From Roseovarius sp. EL26 (GTDB lineage: Bacteria > Pseudomonadota > Alphaproteobacteria > Rhodobacterales > Rhodobacteraceae): DNA of 64,000 bases. Of this stretch, positions 17,070 to 26,258 are shown piece after piece; positions within the stretch are counted from its first letter, which is position 1, and every line of letters begins with the position of its first letter. The stretch lies in NCBI RefSeq assembly GCF_900327775.1, contig NZ_OUMZ01000007.1, forward strand, positions 62,115 through 126,114, read 5' to 3'. The position numbers were made by a program, and so were the translations under genes. The notes beneath the pieces are model-generated. The model was not told where the DNA came from and did no database searches. It saw nothing but the letters and a program-made list of their open reading frames with translations.

Positions 17070-18476
17070 ATGACCAAAACAGCAGCAATTATAGGCGGCG
17101 GTGTGATCGGCGGCGGATGGGCGGCACGATTCTTGCTTAATGGTTGGGACGTGAATGTCTTTGATCCGGACCCCGAGGCAGAACGCAAGATCGCCGAAGT
17201 GATGGCAAATGCGCGCCATGCCCTGCCAATGCTTTATGATTATGCGCTGCCCGCCGAGGGTAATTTGCGGTTCTGCAGTAGCATTTCTGATGCCGTGGCA
17301 GATGCACAGTGGGTGCAGGAAAGTGTCAGCGAAAGGTTGGAGCTTAAGCACAAGGTTCTGACCGAGGTGCAAAGTGCTAATGCGGCTGTGCCAATTGGTT
17401 CATCCACCAGCGGGTTCAAGCCATCGGAGCTACAAGAAGGCGCGCAAATTCCCGGGCAGATCATGGTCACGCACCCGTTCAACCCGGTCTATCTTTTGCC
17501 GTTGATCGAGGTTGTTCCGTCGGAGGCGACATCAGGACAAGCTGTTGAAAATGCAATAGAAATACTGACTTCTATTGGCCTTTATCCCTTGCGAGTTCAA
17601 AAGGAAATCGACGCACATATCGCGGACCGGTTCCTTGAAGCGGTCTGGCGCGAGGCATTGTGGTTGGTCAAGGATGGCATTGCTACAACCGAGGAAATCG
17701 ACAACGCAATTCGGTATGGTTTTGGTATCCGCTGGGCGCAGATGGGCCTGTTTGAAACCTACCGCGTGGCGGGTGGCGAGGCCGGCATGCGTCACTTTAT
17801 GGCGCAGTTTGGCCCGGCGCTGAAATGGCCATGGACCAAACTGATGGATGTGCCTGATTTCACGGATGAGCTGGTTGATATGATCGCGGATCAGTCTGAT
17901 GCGCAGTCTGGTCATCTGACAATTCGCGAGCTGGAGCGTAAGCGCGACAACAACTTGATTGCGATGATGCGCGCGTTGAAACAGCAGGGGAATGCTGCGG
18001 GCCGGTTGATCAATGATCACCAGGAAAGCCTACGCCCCAAGCTGGATGATTCCGGGCCGTTGATCACAGTGAAGCGTTCAATTCCAGTGGATTGGACCGA
18101 TTACAATGGCCATATGAACGAGGGGCGCTACGGTCAGATTTTCAGTGATGCGGCCGATGCTGTGATGAATCACGTTGGTGCAAATGCAGAGTATATCGAG
18201 GCTGGAAATAGTTATTTCACAGCCGAGACCACGGTAAAATATCTGGTTGAAAGCCACGCTGGAGAGCAGGTGACTGTTGAAAGCAAGATCACATTGGGCG
18301 AGGGCAAGAAACTGCGCTGTTTCCACGAAATGAAGCGCGAAAGCGATGGCGAATTGCTGGCGACCTGTGATCAGTTCATGCTGCATGTCAATCTGGAAAG
18401 CCGCCGGTCCTGCCCACCGTTGGAGCATGTCCGCGACATGGTCGAGGGCTTGGCAAAGCAACACGCTGAGGCGTAA
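17070..18476 (+). CDS. lcdH: L-carnitine dehydrogenase / betainyl-CoA thioesterase fusion
   Basis: 468 residues in two domains. Residues 1 to about 320 resemble 3-hydroxyacyl-CoA dehydrogenases and carnitine 3-dehydrogenase: Rossmann motif GGGVIGGGWAARF (9-21), an acidic FDPDPEAE after the second strand for NAD, QESVSERLELK, and HPFNPVYLLPLIEVV. Residues about 330-468 form a 4HBT/hotdog thioesterase with VDWTDYNGHMNEGRYG. The same fusion is known from Sinorhizobium meliloti, where it oxidises L-carnitine and hydrolyses betainyl-CoA to glycine betaine. With the CdhC-like enzyme this gives a full carnitine-to-betaine route. The start has an AAGGA-type ribosome site. Confidence 0.92.
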   Translation: MTKTAAIIGGGVIGGGWAARFLLNGWDVNVFDPDPEAERKIAEVMANARHALPMLYDYALPAEGNLRFCSSISDAVADAQWVQESVSERLELKHKVLTEVQSANAAVPIGSSTSGFKPSELQEGAQIPGQIMVTHPFNPVYLLPLIEVVPSEATSGQAVENAIEILTSIGLYPLRVQKEIDAHIADRFLEAVWREALWLVKDGIATTEEIDNAIRYGFGIRWAQMGLFETYRVAGGEAGMRHFMAQFGPALKWPWTKLMDVPDFTDELVDMIADQSDAQSGHLTIRELERKRDNNLIAMMRALKQQGNAAGRLINDHQESLRPKLDDSGPLITVKRSIPVDWTDYNGHMNEGRYGQIFSDAADAVMNHVGANAEYIEAGNSYFTAETTVKYLVESHAGEQVTVESKITLGEGKKLRCFHEMKRESDGELLATCDQFMLHVNLESRRSCPPLEHVRDMVEGLAKQHAEA

Positions 18477-18481
18477 TTTGC

Positions 18482-18503
18482 GTACAGGTTGTACAGCCTG
18501 TAC
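18482..18503. terminator. Hairpin after lcdH
   Basis: An inverted repeat GTACAGG-N8-CCTGTAC lies 6 bases after the lcdH stop and before the convergent antiporter stop. It lacks a clean T-run, so termination is plausible but not certain. Confidence 0.45.
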
Positions 18504-18544
18504 GCGGGTTATGTACACAAATCGGTTTTGGTCAAAACCAGAGA

Positions 18545-19741
18545 TCAGCCATCCTTGAGTTGGCTGATCTTTCCGTACCATCGGGCGGCGGGGGCCGAGG
18601 TGATGCCGTGCAGCAATGCGCTGATCCAGACGGCGTTGGCAGCGAGCATCAGCAAGCCGTGTCCGGCGTCCTCGGGGAGTTCATGTAACACCAAAAGTGC
18701 GAAGAGTGCGGTGGCCAGACCGCGTGGTCCGAACCAGCCGAAAAATAACCGTGTTACTGGTGGGGCATCGGTGCCAATCAAAGAGATCCAGATCGCCAGT
18801 GGGCGGACGATGAACAGGCTGACGATGATGGCGATGAACATTGGCCATGTCAGATGAGAAATCGCGTCGGGCACCAGACCCGCACCGATGAACAAGAAGG
18901 CCGTCCAAGTAAGAATTTGACCATCACCCTCGGCGAATTCGTAGACAAAGGGGCATTGCCCTTGAATCTTGTGGCCAAAGCAGAGTCCGGCAACAAATGT
19001 TGCGATGAAGCCGTTGCCGCCAACGTAATTCGCCAACAGATATGCACCGCCGGCAATGGCCAGTGCGGCTGCGCCCTCATAAGCCTCGGACGTGGTGCCA
19101 TTGGCTTTGGCCTTGAGGAGCGCGATTCCGGCCACGGTTCCGACAATCGCCCCGACAAGAGGGCCGAGCGTGATTTGTTTGAGGCCGAACAACAACCACT
19201 GCCCGCCTCCTTCGGAGCTGACTTCGATGGCGACCAGAGAGGTCAGCATCAAAATGATGGGAAGGGCCATACCATCGTTCAACCCGCTTTCGACTGTCAG
19301 GGCGCGGCGTTCGCGTTCTGGCACGGCTGTGTTTGAGACCACAGCCTGACCCAATGCGGCATCGGTGGGCGACAAAACAGCGGCAGCCAAGGCGACCATT
19401 GCCAGCGGCCATCCGGGCAGAATGGCGTAGAAGGCCAAGGTCCCGAAAATGATTGCGAGGGGTAGACCGAGAAGCAGCATACGCTGCGGCCAGATATGGC
19501 GGCGCTCAAGAGCTTTGAAATCTGTTTTTGCGGCGTCCAGAAAGAGAACCACGACCAATGCAAATTCTGCAAGTGGGTGCAGAAAGTGATTGATCTCTGT
19601 CGTGGAGAGCGCGCCGCTTGTCGCCAACATCGCACCGAGTGAGATAAAGATTATTGGAGCTGTAATGGGGGTTTGCGATAGTCGGTTGGCCAAAAGACCG
19701 TAGGTAACGGCGGCAAGGCAGATGAGGATGCCACCAATCAT
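18545..19741 (-). CDS. Cation:proton antiporter (CPA1/NhaP type)
   Basis: 398 residues with about 12 membrane helices. The CPA1 exchanger signature is seen in VLSPTDAALGQAVV, which contains the conserved transmembrane Asp, and in VESGLNDGMALPI, the Asn-Asp pair of Na+/H+ exchangers (in relatives often GND or NDG). The segment RLFFGWFGPRGLATALFALL matches the conserved FFGPRGL motif. It would exchange sodium or potassium for protons at the inner membrane. It lies 12 bases downstream of an amidohydrolase gene and is probably cotranscribed with it, although no functional link is evident. The C-terminal cytoplasmic tail is very short. Confidence 0.9.
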   Translation of the reverse strand: MIGGILICLAAVTYGLLANRLSQTPITAPIIFISLGAMLATSGALSTTEINHFLHPLAEFALVVVLFLDAAKTDFKALERRHIWPQRMLLLGLPLAIIFGTLAFYAILPGWPLAMVALAAAVLSPTDAALGQAVVSNTAVPERERRALTVESGLNDGMALPIILMLTSLVAIEVSSEGGGQWLLFGLKQITLGPLVGAIVGTVAGIALLKAKANGTTSEAYEGAAALAIAGGAYLLANYVGGNGFIATFVAGLCFGHKIQGQCPFVYEFAEGDGQILTWTAFLFIGAGLVPDAISHLTWPMFIAIIVSLFIVRPLAIWISLIGTDAPPVTRLFFGWFGPRGLATALFALLVLHELPEDAGHGLLMLAANAVWISALLHGITSAPAARWYGKISQLKDG

Positions 19742-19753
19742 GGTCGGATCACT

Positions 19754-21427
19754 TTAGTGTCTAATGTCATAGGTAATTCGTCCTGCACATATTGTCATGG
19801 CGATACCAAGCCCGCCTAAATCGTTTGGTTGCGTTGTTTCAATATCACCTTTGAGCATCACGATATCCGCATCGTAGCCCGGCGCAAGCTTGCCTTGCTG
19901 ATTTTCTTTGAAGCCGAGCCAAGCATTTTTGGCGGTGTAGGATTCTAATGTCTCCATCAAGGTTTGGCTTTGGTCCATCCAGTCGTCACCCAGATCGAGA
20001 GGGGTGACCGCACATTGAATGTTGGCCATCACATCCACTGGCACCACGGGCCAGTCGGTGGAAAAGGTCAGGGCAATACCAGCGTCGCGAATGCGTCGCC
20101 ATGGGCAGCAATGGCCGTATTCATGGGAGAACAGTGTAGTATCCGGCTCTACCGGCTCAAAAAAACCGGCGAAAGGCGCATGGCGCGGTTGCATTGAGGC
20201 GACGATTGCAAGCTCTTTGAGGCGCGGTATATCCTGATCGGTGATTAGTTCGATATGTTCGACCCGGTGGCGGGCGTCGCGCGTGCCGTTGGCTTTGGCG
20301 GCGGCCTCATAGCCGTCAATGACCCTTCGTACCGCCAGATCTCCGACGGCGTGGGTACTAAGCTGCAGGCCCATGGCGTCGACCTTGATGCAGGCAGCGT
20401 TGAAGTGGTCGGGCTCAAACGCGGCTTCGCCGATGCTCTCTGGGGCATCCGGGAATGGGCGGGTGACCAACGCTGTGCGCGATTCAAAAACGCCGTCCAT
20501 GAACATCTTGACCCGGCCGGACCAGACCATGTCAGAACTGTATTTGCGGTGCATCTCGGCGGCTTCATCGAGCCGTTCAATGGGATCGAAGTTTTTGAGG
20601 TGAAACGGAACCTGAACCCTGCATTTGAGTTTGCCCTCTTTCTCCAGCTCGCTCAGCAGTTCCAGTTGATAATTGTTGCCATCCATATTGTGGAGCGTGG
20701 TGATGCCGTGGGCAGCACAGTGATCCAAGCCTTTGAGCAGAAGCGCCTTGTCGGCGGCGCGCTCTTCGGGCGTGGCGGGCGGAATGGGATCGGCCCCGGT
20801 GACATAGCCGAGCATGTCGCGCCCGCCAGTGCGCGACAGCGCGAGGACAGGGCCGAAGGCACCGGTTTCGTGCAGAATGCCGTTGGCAAGGCCATCGTCA
20901 CCCATGACTACAGTGCTGCCCTCGGGCATGTCAGCCCCGTTCAGTAACCCGGCTTTTCCCAATGCGGCAGTGTTGGCCCAGACGGTGTGCAGGTCTGCAC
21001 CCAAAAGGGCGAACGGCCGGTCAGGCAGGATCTCATCCAGTAGGTTACGGGGGTCTTTGTCGACGCCGATGAACAGATCATAGAAGGCCCCGGTGCCCAG
21101 CACGAGGGGTTCGTCTGGGCGGGCAGTGGCGTAGTCGAGGACATCTTGGCGGATTTCTGATAGGTGTGTTTTGCCGCCTACGGGCAGGAAATCCAGCTCA
21201 GCCGAGCCTTGGAACAGGTGCACGTGGCTGTCGATGAAACCGGGAAGGACCGTGCCACCCTTTGCATCGATGACCTCGGTGTTCGGCGTCATCAGGGATC
21301 TGATCTGATCGTCTGAGCCCACCTCGGTGATTTTCCCACGCGTGATGGCGATGGCCTGTGCCCGGGGCCTGTTAGAATTCATCGTCAGGAGTTGGGCATT
21401 GATAATGATCAGATCGGGTGACGGCAT
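19754..21427 (-). CDS. Amidohydrolase (YtcJ-like)
   Basis: 557 residues. The metal-dependent amidohydrolase fold is marked by an N-terminal composite beta domain (ADLIIINAQLLTMN-like, here PDLIIINAQLLTMNSN), the metal ligands in GFIDSHVHLFQG, the late LSTHAVGDLAVRRVIDGYEAA, RHRVEHIELI and the Asp in FSTDWPVVPVDVM. This matches YtcJ/NfdA-type hydrolases, which act on exocyclic C-N bonds of amides or N-formyl compounds (family knowledge). No signal peptide is seen, so it is cytoplasmic. The substrate cannot be inferred from the neighbours, rsmB upstream and an antiporter downstream. Confidence 0.9.
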   Translation of the reverse strand: MPSPDLIIINAQLLTMNSNRPRAQAIAITRGKITEVGSDDQIRSLMTPNTEVIDAKGGTVLPGFIDSHVHLFQGSAELDFLPVGGKTHLSEIRQDVLDYATARPDEPLVLGTGAFYDLFIGVDKDPRNLLDEILPDRPFALLGADLHTVWANTAALGKAGLLNGADMPEGSTVVMGDDGLANGILHETGAFGPVLALSRTGGRDMLGYVTGADPIPPATPEERAADKALLLKGLDHCAAHGITTLHNMDGNNYQLELLSELEKEGKLKCRVQVPFHLKNFDPIERLDEAAEMHRKYSSDMVWSGRVKMFMDGVFESRTALVTRPFPDAPESIGEAAFEPDHFNAACIKVDAMGLQLSTHAVGDLAVRRVIDGYEAAAKANGTRDARHRVEHIELITDQDIPRLKELAIVASMQPRHAPFAGFFEPVEPDTTLFSHEYGHCCPWRRIRDAGIALTFSTDWPVVPVDVMANIQCAVTPLDLGDDWMDQSQTLMETLESYTAKNAWLGFKENQQGKLAPGYDADIVMLKGDIETTQPNDLGGLGIAMTICAGRITYDIRH

Positions 21428-21573
21428 GGGGCGATCCTTCGATGATTTCTAGGATCAAAGCATGGAACGTCAGGGGGTTAGCTGTCAATGCGGGTTAGGT
21501 GCCGAAAGCCTGGCCGCGGGATAGTGGTCGAGCGGTGGCCTGCGGCCGTGATTCCGCTCGAGAGCTTTGCCGG

Positions 21574-22839
21574 TCAGGTGCGAATGCAGGCGATGTAGAA
21601 CCCGTCCATGCCGCCCTGATCAGCCCAATAGTCTGGACGCAGGCGCAAGCCGCCTTCTGGGGTAACCCAAGCCGGGTCAATGCCGGGTTGGCTGAGGGCA
21701 TCGCGGTCGATTTTTAGGTTCGGCGTGCGTTCCAGCAGCTCTTCGATCTGGCATTCACCCTCGTCTGGCAGCAACGAGCACGTGCAATAGACCAGCCGCC
21801 CGCCGGGTTTGAGCAGGGTTAGGGCGTGATCCAGCATGGCCGATTGCAACCCGATGAGTTCGCCAAATTCTGATCCGTCTTTGGCATAGGGCAGGTCGGG
21901 ATGGCGGCGGATGGTGCCGGTGGCGGAGCAGGGGGCATCGAGCAGAATGGCATCGTACGTGCCTTCGTGTTCCAGCGCGTCGCCTGCGATAAGCGTGGCA
22001 GAAAGGCCAGTGCGGGTGAGGTTTTCCTGTACGCGCTCCAGACGGCGTTCGGAAACGTCCAAAGCGGTGATCTCGGCCCCGGCGGCGGCCAGTTGCATGG
22101 TTTTGCCGCCCGGTGCGGCGCAAAGGTCGAGGATTTGCTCGCCATTTTGCGGGTTCAGGACCTGTGCAGGCAGGGCTGCGGCAGCATCTTGCACCCACCA
22201 ATCTCCGGTCTTATATCCGGGCAGGGCCGACACTTGACCCGCATCGGACAGGCGAACGGATCCGCTGGGCAGCAACGTGCCACCGATGGCTTTTGCAACG
22301 GCGGCAGGGTCGGATTTTGGGGTCAGGTCCAGAGGCGGGCTTGCAAATTGAACTCTTTCAATCGCATTGATAGCGCCGTTCCCATACCCCTCAACCAGTG
22401 GATCACGAAGCCAGCTTGGCATCCGGGGGATGCGCAGGTCTTTCCATGGCTTACCGGCGTCGCCCGCCATTTTGCGTAGGACGGCGTTGACCAGACCCTT
22501 TTGCTTGCCATAGCGGGGATTGCGACTGACCAGGCCAACTAATTCGCTGACCACGCCGTGGGCGTCGCCGCCATTGCACAATTCAACCGTGCCAAGACGC
22601 AGGGCGTTCATCACATGCAGAGCAGGTGGCTTGCGCAGTTGGCGATTGAGCAGACGGTCAGCCCGGTCCAATCCGCGAAGAGTTTCGGTCGCGAGGCGTT
22701 GCGCGGTGGCGCGTTCAGCGGCATTAAGGCCTTTGAACGTGCGATCGTTTGCGATTTCGGACATCAGGCGACCTTCGCCAATGATCTGGTCCAGCAGGTA
22801 AACTGCGCTGCGTCGGGCAGAAGGCCGGTGTGATGTCAT
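21574..22839 (-). CDS. rsmB: 16S rRNA m5C967 methyltransferase
   Basis: 421 residues. The N-terminal 130 residues are a NusB-like RNA-binding domain (RRSAVYLLDQIIGEGRLMSEI). The C-terminal Rossmann methyltransferase has the SAM-binding DLCAAPGGKTMQLA, the acidic ALDVSERR, the motif IV cysteine in LLDAPCSATG and the catalytic cysteine in VYCTCSL. RsmB methylates C967 of 16S rRNA. The length and both domains are complete. It is divergent from the DUF1674 gene, about 70 bases away, and is followed by the amidohydrolase after 146 bases. Confidence 0.95.
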   Translation of the reverse strand: MTSHRPSARRSAVYLLDQIIGEGRLMSEIANDRTFKGLNAAERATAQRLATETLRGLDRADRLLNRQLRKPPALHVMNALRLGTVELCNGGDAHGVVSELVGLVSRNPRYGKQKGLVNAVLRKMAGDAGKPWKDLRIPRMPSWLRDPLVEGYGNGAINAIERVQFASPPLDLTPKSDPAAVAKAIGGTLLPSGSVRLSDAGQVSALPGYKTGDWWVQDAAAALPAQVLNPQNGEQILDLCAAPGGKTMQLAAAGAEITALDVSERRLERVQENLTRTGLSATLIAGDALEHEGTYDAILLDAPCSATGTIRRHPDLPYAKDGSEFGELIGLQSAMLDHALTLLKPGGRLVYCTCSLLPDEGECQIEELLERTPNLKIDRDALSQPGIDPAWVTPEGGLRLRPDYWADQGGMDGFYIACIRT

Positions 22840-22907
22840 GGTATGGTCCTTGGCGTCTGGTCAGGCGTGGCATATATCAGGGGGACATAGACAAAGGAAG
22901 CCCGCCT

Positions 22908-23087
22908 ATGGAGCCTGAGAAAACAGATCTGCCGCCTGCTGCCATTCGTGCGCTGGCTGAAGCTGAAGAACGACGCAAACAAGCGGAAGCCGCCGAGATG
23001 CCCAAGGAATTGGGCGGACGCAAAGATGGGCCCGAACCCGTGCGTTATGGGGATTGGGAGAAAAAGGGCATTGCCGTTGATTTTTGA
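22908..23087 (+). CDS. DUF1674 protein (succinate dehydrogenase assembly factor 4 family)
   Basis: 59 residues from ATG 22908, preceded by AAGGAAG; longer upstream frames have no family likeness. The C-terminus ELGGRKDGPEPVRYGDWEKKGIAVDF is the conserved DUF1674/SDHAF4 motif. Mitochondrial relatives assist flavinylated SdhA during complex II assembly (family knowledge); the bacterial role is inferred from that. It is a soluble, charged small protein. It stands alone and is followed by a good terminator hairpin at 23156. Confidence 0.92.
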   Translation: MEPEKTDLPPAAIRALAEAEERRKQAEAAEMPKELGGRKDGPEPVRYGDWEKKGIAVDF

Positions 23088-23155
23088 GCGACGTTTTAAA
23101 TGCGCCGTTAAATGAACCGTTGCGCCGAAGTAAGATAGCAGCCCGATCAAATGAA

Positions 23156-23179
23156 AAAAGCGGCGATAACGCCGCTTTT
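23156..23179. terminator. Bidirectional terminator
   Basis: Perfect 10-base stem AAAAGCGGCG / CGCCGCTTTT around an ATAA loop, between the DUF1674 gene (plus) and the VPLPA-CTERM gene (minus). The A and T runs are part of the stem, allowing termination on both strands. Confidence 0.85.
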
Positions 23180-23204
23180 AATCGTTAAATCAGATTTTCT
23201 GATT

Positions 23205-23870
23205 TCAGCTGTTGCTGCGGCGACGCAGCAGGGCCAAACCACCCAGACCAGCAAACATCAAAGGCAAGCCTGCAGGCAGTGGAATCGTTGGAACATTGTC
23301 ACCGGTGACTTTCAAAACTGATGGATCACCGTTTGTTGCAACGTAAAGCAGACGCCATTCGCCGCCGTCAAAGGCATTTACGCCATCGGCAAAGGTGTTT
23401 TTTACAACTGTCGGAGCTGAGGACGTCACGCGCTGGACACCGTCATCGAACAGGGTAATCCCGTCATCGTGGCGAATAACCGAATCGAATGCTGATGCAA
23501 ATGTTGCGGTGATATCGAAGAACGTTGCGGTTGCTGAGTTCGAACCAATATCAGGCTTGCTGAGCTGCAGGATGGAGGTCGCGGCGCTCAACCCAAGAAC
23601 ACTGCCGTTTACACCAGTGGCGAGCCACTGCCCAATTGTGGTGGAGTCGCTGCCGTTAAACGTTCCGAAATCGATGTCACCCGTATAGGTGATTGTATCC
23701 AGCTTGGCACCGGCTGCGGCGACATTTGCTAACGTAGCAGAGGCGCCTGCGGCGTCTACGTTTGTCCGCTGATAGATATCAATTGAAAATGTGCCGCTTA
23801 ATGTTGCTGCGCTGGCGGCGCTTGCAAATGTAGCTGTGGCAACCGCAATGGCTGCAATGGTCTTATACAT
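23205..23870 (-). CDS. VPLPA-CTERM sorting domain protein
   Basis: 221 residues from ATG 23870, which has GGAGAG upstream. It starts with a Sec signal peptide (MYKTIAAIAVATATFASAASA) and ends with the tripartite sorting signal IPLPAGLPLMFAGLGGLALL plus RRR. Such proteins are cut by an exosortase (XrtD type in Roseobacters, family knowledge) and sent to the cell surface. The mature region is Thr/Ser/Ala-rich, beta-predicted, and has no recognised catalytic domain. No exosortase gene is in the window. A second VPLPA-type protein is encoded at 53006-53737. Confidence 0.88.
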   Translation of the reverse strand: MYKTIAAIAVATATFASAASAATLSGTFSIDIYQRTNVDAAGASATLANVAAAGAKLDTITYTGDIDFGTFNGSDSTTIGQWLATGVNGSVLGLSAATSILQLSKPDIGSNSATATFFDITATFASAFDSVIRHDDGITLFDDGVQRVTSSAPTVVKNTFADGVNAFDGGEWRLLYVATNGDPSVLKVTGDNVPTIPLPAGLPLMFAGLGGLALLRRRSNS

Positions 23871-24147
23871 TGTAACTCTCCAGTATACTCGTAAATATTG
23901 GCGAGAACTTAATGGACGCTGGCGGCCTTGGCAATGATTTTGCCTAAAAAGCGCCATATTTAGGACAATATTGCCGTAGCGTCATATTTTGTTCGCGTTA
24001 CGTATACACCGGCCCGTCTTGTGGGTTGATGTACAATACATCCAGACGCGGTTGAGCCTTTGTAAATACAGATCTGGTTGCAGGGGCGCAGTCAGGCAGC
24101 GAGTAGCCCGAAGCGATTTGAATGTTCTGACTGATATTTTCTGTAGG
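23871..24147. other. Intergenic region, no gene seen
   Basis: 277 bases upstream of the VPLPA-CTERM gene and downstream of dapB. It is somewhat AT-rich in its first half and must contain the promoter of the VPLPA-CTERM gene. I see no convincing small frame, RNA gene or repeat. Confidence 0.5.
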
Positions 24148-24966
24148 TCAGTCGTCGTTCAGCCCAAGAACATCTAACATATTGTATTCACCGGGTTTTT
24201 TGCCCAATCCCCAAAGGGCAGCTTTAAGGGCTCCACGGGCAAAAACCGCGCGGTCACTGGCGACGTGGCGTAGGGTGATGCGTTCACCAGCGGCGGCAAA
24301 CAGGACATCGTGTTCGCCGACAATGTCACCCCCACGAATGGCGTGAAATCCGATTTGACCGGGGATGCGGGCACCGGTGATGCCGTCGCGGCCGCGATCT
24401 GAGGCGTCATCAAGGTTAACGCCGCGCCCTTCTGCGGCGGCTTCGCCCAGCATGAGGGCCGTGCCGGATGGCGCGTCGACCTTTTGATTGTGATGTGATT
24501 CGATAATCTCGATATCGAAATCTTCGTCCAGCGCGGCGGCGACCTTTTTGGTCAGCAAGGTGAGCAGGTTGACGCCGAGGCTCATGTTGCCGGCACGTAC
24601 GATGATCGCATGGCGCGCGGCAGGTTTGAGAGCTGCGAGGTCCTCATCGGTCATGCCGGTGGTGCCGATGACGTGAACGGCACGGGCCTGTGCGGCCAGA
24701 TTGGCAAACTCGATTGTTGCGGCGGGGGCGGTGAAATCGATCACAACCTGCGCTTTGGCAAAGGCTTCCAGCGGGTCATCTGTGACGGTGACACCCAAAT
24801 GTCCGGCATTCATGCACTCGCCCACATCGCGACCAACCCAGTCATGGCCGGTGCGTTCAACAGCGCCGACAAGGCGGGCGCGGTCGCTTTGGGTGATGGT
24901 CTGGATCAGCATCTGGCCCATACGGCCTGAGGCGCCTGTAACCACAATCCCTGGCAAATCGGTCAT
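24148..24966 (-). CDS. dapB: 4-hydroxy-tetrahydrodipicolinate reductase
   Basis: 272 residues. DapB makes tetrahydrodipicolinate in the lysine/diaminopimelate pathway, needed for peptidoglycan. The nucleotide motif [12 protein letters not shown] is near residues 9-20, the [10 protein letters not shown] region near 100, and the catalytic [15 protein letters not shown] contains the conserved His and Lys. The C-terminal GRIP-type motif here is [22 protein letters not shown]. The length is normal. It is divergent from rbfA, about 75 bases away. Confidence 0.97.
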   Translation of the reverse strand: MTDLPGIVVTGASGRMGQMLIQTITQSDRARLVGAVERTGHDWVGRDVGECMNAGHLGVTVTDDPLEAFAKAQVVIDFTAPAATIEFANLAAQARAVHVIGTTGMTDEDLAALKPAARHAIIVRAGNMSLGVNLLTLLTKKVAAALDEDFDIEIIESHHNQKVDAPSGTALMLGEAAAEGRGVNLDDASDRGRDGITGARIPGQIGFHAIRGGDIVGEHDVLFAAAGERITLRHVASDRAVFARGALKAALWGLGKKPGEYNMLDVLGLNDD

Positions 24967-25041
24967 TGGGGGTCTCCTTTACGCTTTGTGCCTCTCTTAG
25001 CGTGCCGATCATCGCTTGGCAAAGGTCGAGTTAGGCACTAA

Positions 25042-25449
25042 ATGCAGCGCATGGGAAAGAACAAGTTTCATGATGGCCCCGGACCGTCGCAGCGTCAGCT
25101 GCGGGTGGGGGAATTGATCCGCCGGACATTGTCCGATGTGTTGGCGCGTGGGGATGTCCATGACCCGGATTTGAACCGGATGTCTGTGACTGTGGGCGAA
25201 GTGCGAATTTCACCGGACCTAAAAGTGGCAACAGCTTATGTTTTGCCATTGGGGGGAACCGGGCAGGAAGATGTGGTTGCCTTGCTGGCGCGCAACAAAG
25301 GCGAGCTGCGCCGGATGATCGGCAAAAAACTGGCGTTGAAATATGCGCCTGATCTGCGGTTTCGGGTTGATACGACTTTTGACCAGATGGATGAGACCCG
25401 CCGCCTGTTTTCGCAAGACGATGTACGTCGCGATACCGAGGAAGAGTAG
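25042..25449 (+). CDS. rbfA: 30S ribosome-binding factor A
   Basis: 135 residues (132 if the second ATG at 25051 is used). RbfA binds the immature 30S subunit and helps 16S rRNA 5'-end maturation. Visible family features are [18 protein letters not shown], then [24 protein letters not shown] and [26 protein letters not shown], the KH-type fold with its conserved RxxP-D segment. It begins a plus-strand group with a DUF2233 gene (4 bases on) and truB, so translation factors cluster here, as is usual. Confidence 0.94.
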   Translation: MQRMGKNKFHDGPGPSQRQLRVGELIRRTLSDVLARGDVHDPDLNRMSVTVGEVRISPDLKVATAYVLPLGGTGQEDVVALLARNKGELRRMIGKKLALKYAPDLRFRVDTTFDQMDETRRLFSQDDVRRDTEEE

Positions 25450-25453
25450 CGCA

Positions 25454-26197
25454 ATGCGCTGGCGGGTTGCAGCGGCGGCGTTGGCGGGCTTGATTGCTGG
25501 GCCGGCTATGGCCGTTGAATGTAACGTGCTGCAGCACGATGGCCGCGATTACAGCGTTTGCAAGGTCGATGTTGAAGCGGAAGAGTTGCGTCTGTTCCTC
25601 AATCACCCTGAAACCGGTGATGTGTTAGGCAGTTTTGGCAATGTTGATGCGCTTGTGTCGGATCAAGGCAAAGCGCTGCGGTTTGCGATGAATGCAGGGA
25701 TGTACCATCAGGATCGTAGTCCGGTGGGACATTATGTCGAAGAGGGCGAGGAGCAGATGCGCGTCATCGCCTCGGCCGGGCCGGGAAATTTTGGTCTGTT
25801 GCCAAACGGGGTTCTCTGCATTCAGGAGGGGGCCGCGCTAGTGTCTGAAACCAAGCGGTTTCAGGCTGAGCAACCCGAGTGTCGCTTTGCCACGCAGTCC
25901 GGGCCGATGCTGGTGATTGATGGCAAGTTGCATCCGCGGTTTTTGCCCGACAGTGACAGCCGCTTTGTGCGCAATGGGGTTGGTACCTCGGAGGATGGGA
26001 CAACCGCATGGTTTGTGATGTCCCATGCGCCGGTGACGTTTCATGAATTTGGCGTGCTGTTTCGTGATGAACTGAAGACGCCGCAGGCGCTCTATTTCGA
26101 CGGCAATATCTCAAAGCTCTATGCGCCTGATCTGGGGCGGCATGACGGGGGCTTTCCGATGGGGCCGATTGTTGGGGTTGTGGCCCCGGTTGAGTGA
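25454..26197 (+). CDS. Secreted phosphodiester glycosidase domain protein (DUF2233/NAGPA type)
   Basis: 247 residues from ATG 25454, right after rbfA. It begins with a signal peptide (MRWRVAAAALAGLIAGPAMA), so the product is periplasmic. The rest matches the DUF2233 family: FAMNAGMYHQDRSPVGHYVEEG, FGLLPNGVLC, ATQSGPMLVIDGKLHPRF, RNGVGTSEDGTTAWFVMS and LYFDGNISKLYAPDL. The human relative is the uncovering enzyme NAGPA, which cleaves a phosphodiester-linked sugar; bacterial substrates are mostly unknown. It is tightly packed between rbfA and truB. Confidence 0.9.
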   Translation: MRWRVAAAALAGLIAGPAMAVECNVLQHDGRDYSVCKVDVEAEELRLFLNHPETGDVLGSFGNVDALVSDQGKALRFAMNAGMYHQDRSPVGHYVEEGEEQMRVIASAGPGNFGLLPNGVLCIQEGAALVSETKRFQAEQPECRFATQSGPMLVIDGKLHPRFLPDSDSRFVRNGVGTSEDGTTAWFVMSHAPVTFHEFGVLFRDELKTPQALYFDGNISKLYAPDLGRHDGGFPMGPIVGVVAPVE

Positions 26198-26258
26198 TTG
26201 ACGCGGTGCGCTCAGGTTGTTAGCCCGCGTGTTCAATATTTAAAGCTGGAAGACTGTG

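Noticed and set aside
20255..20947. 230-residue plus-strand frame inside the amidohydrolase gene
   Set aside because: It is antisense to a gene with clear metal-site motifs and resembles no protein family.
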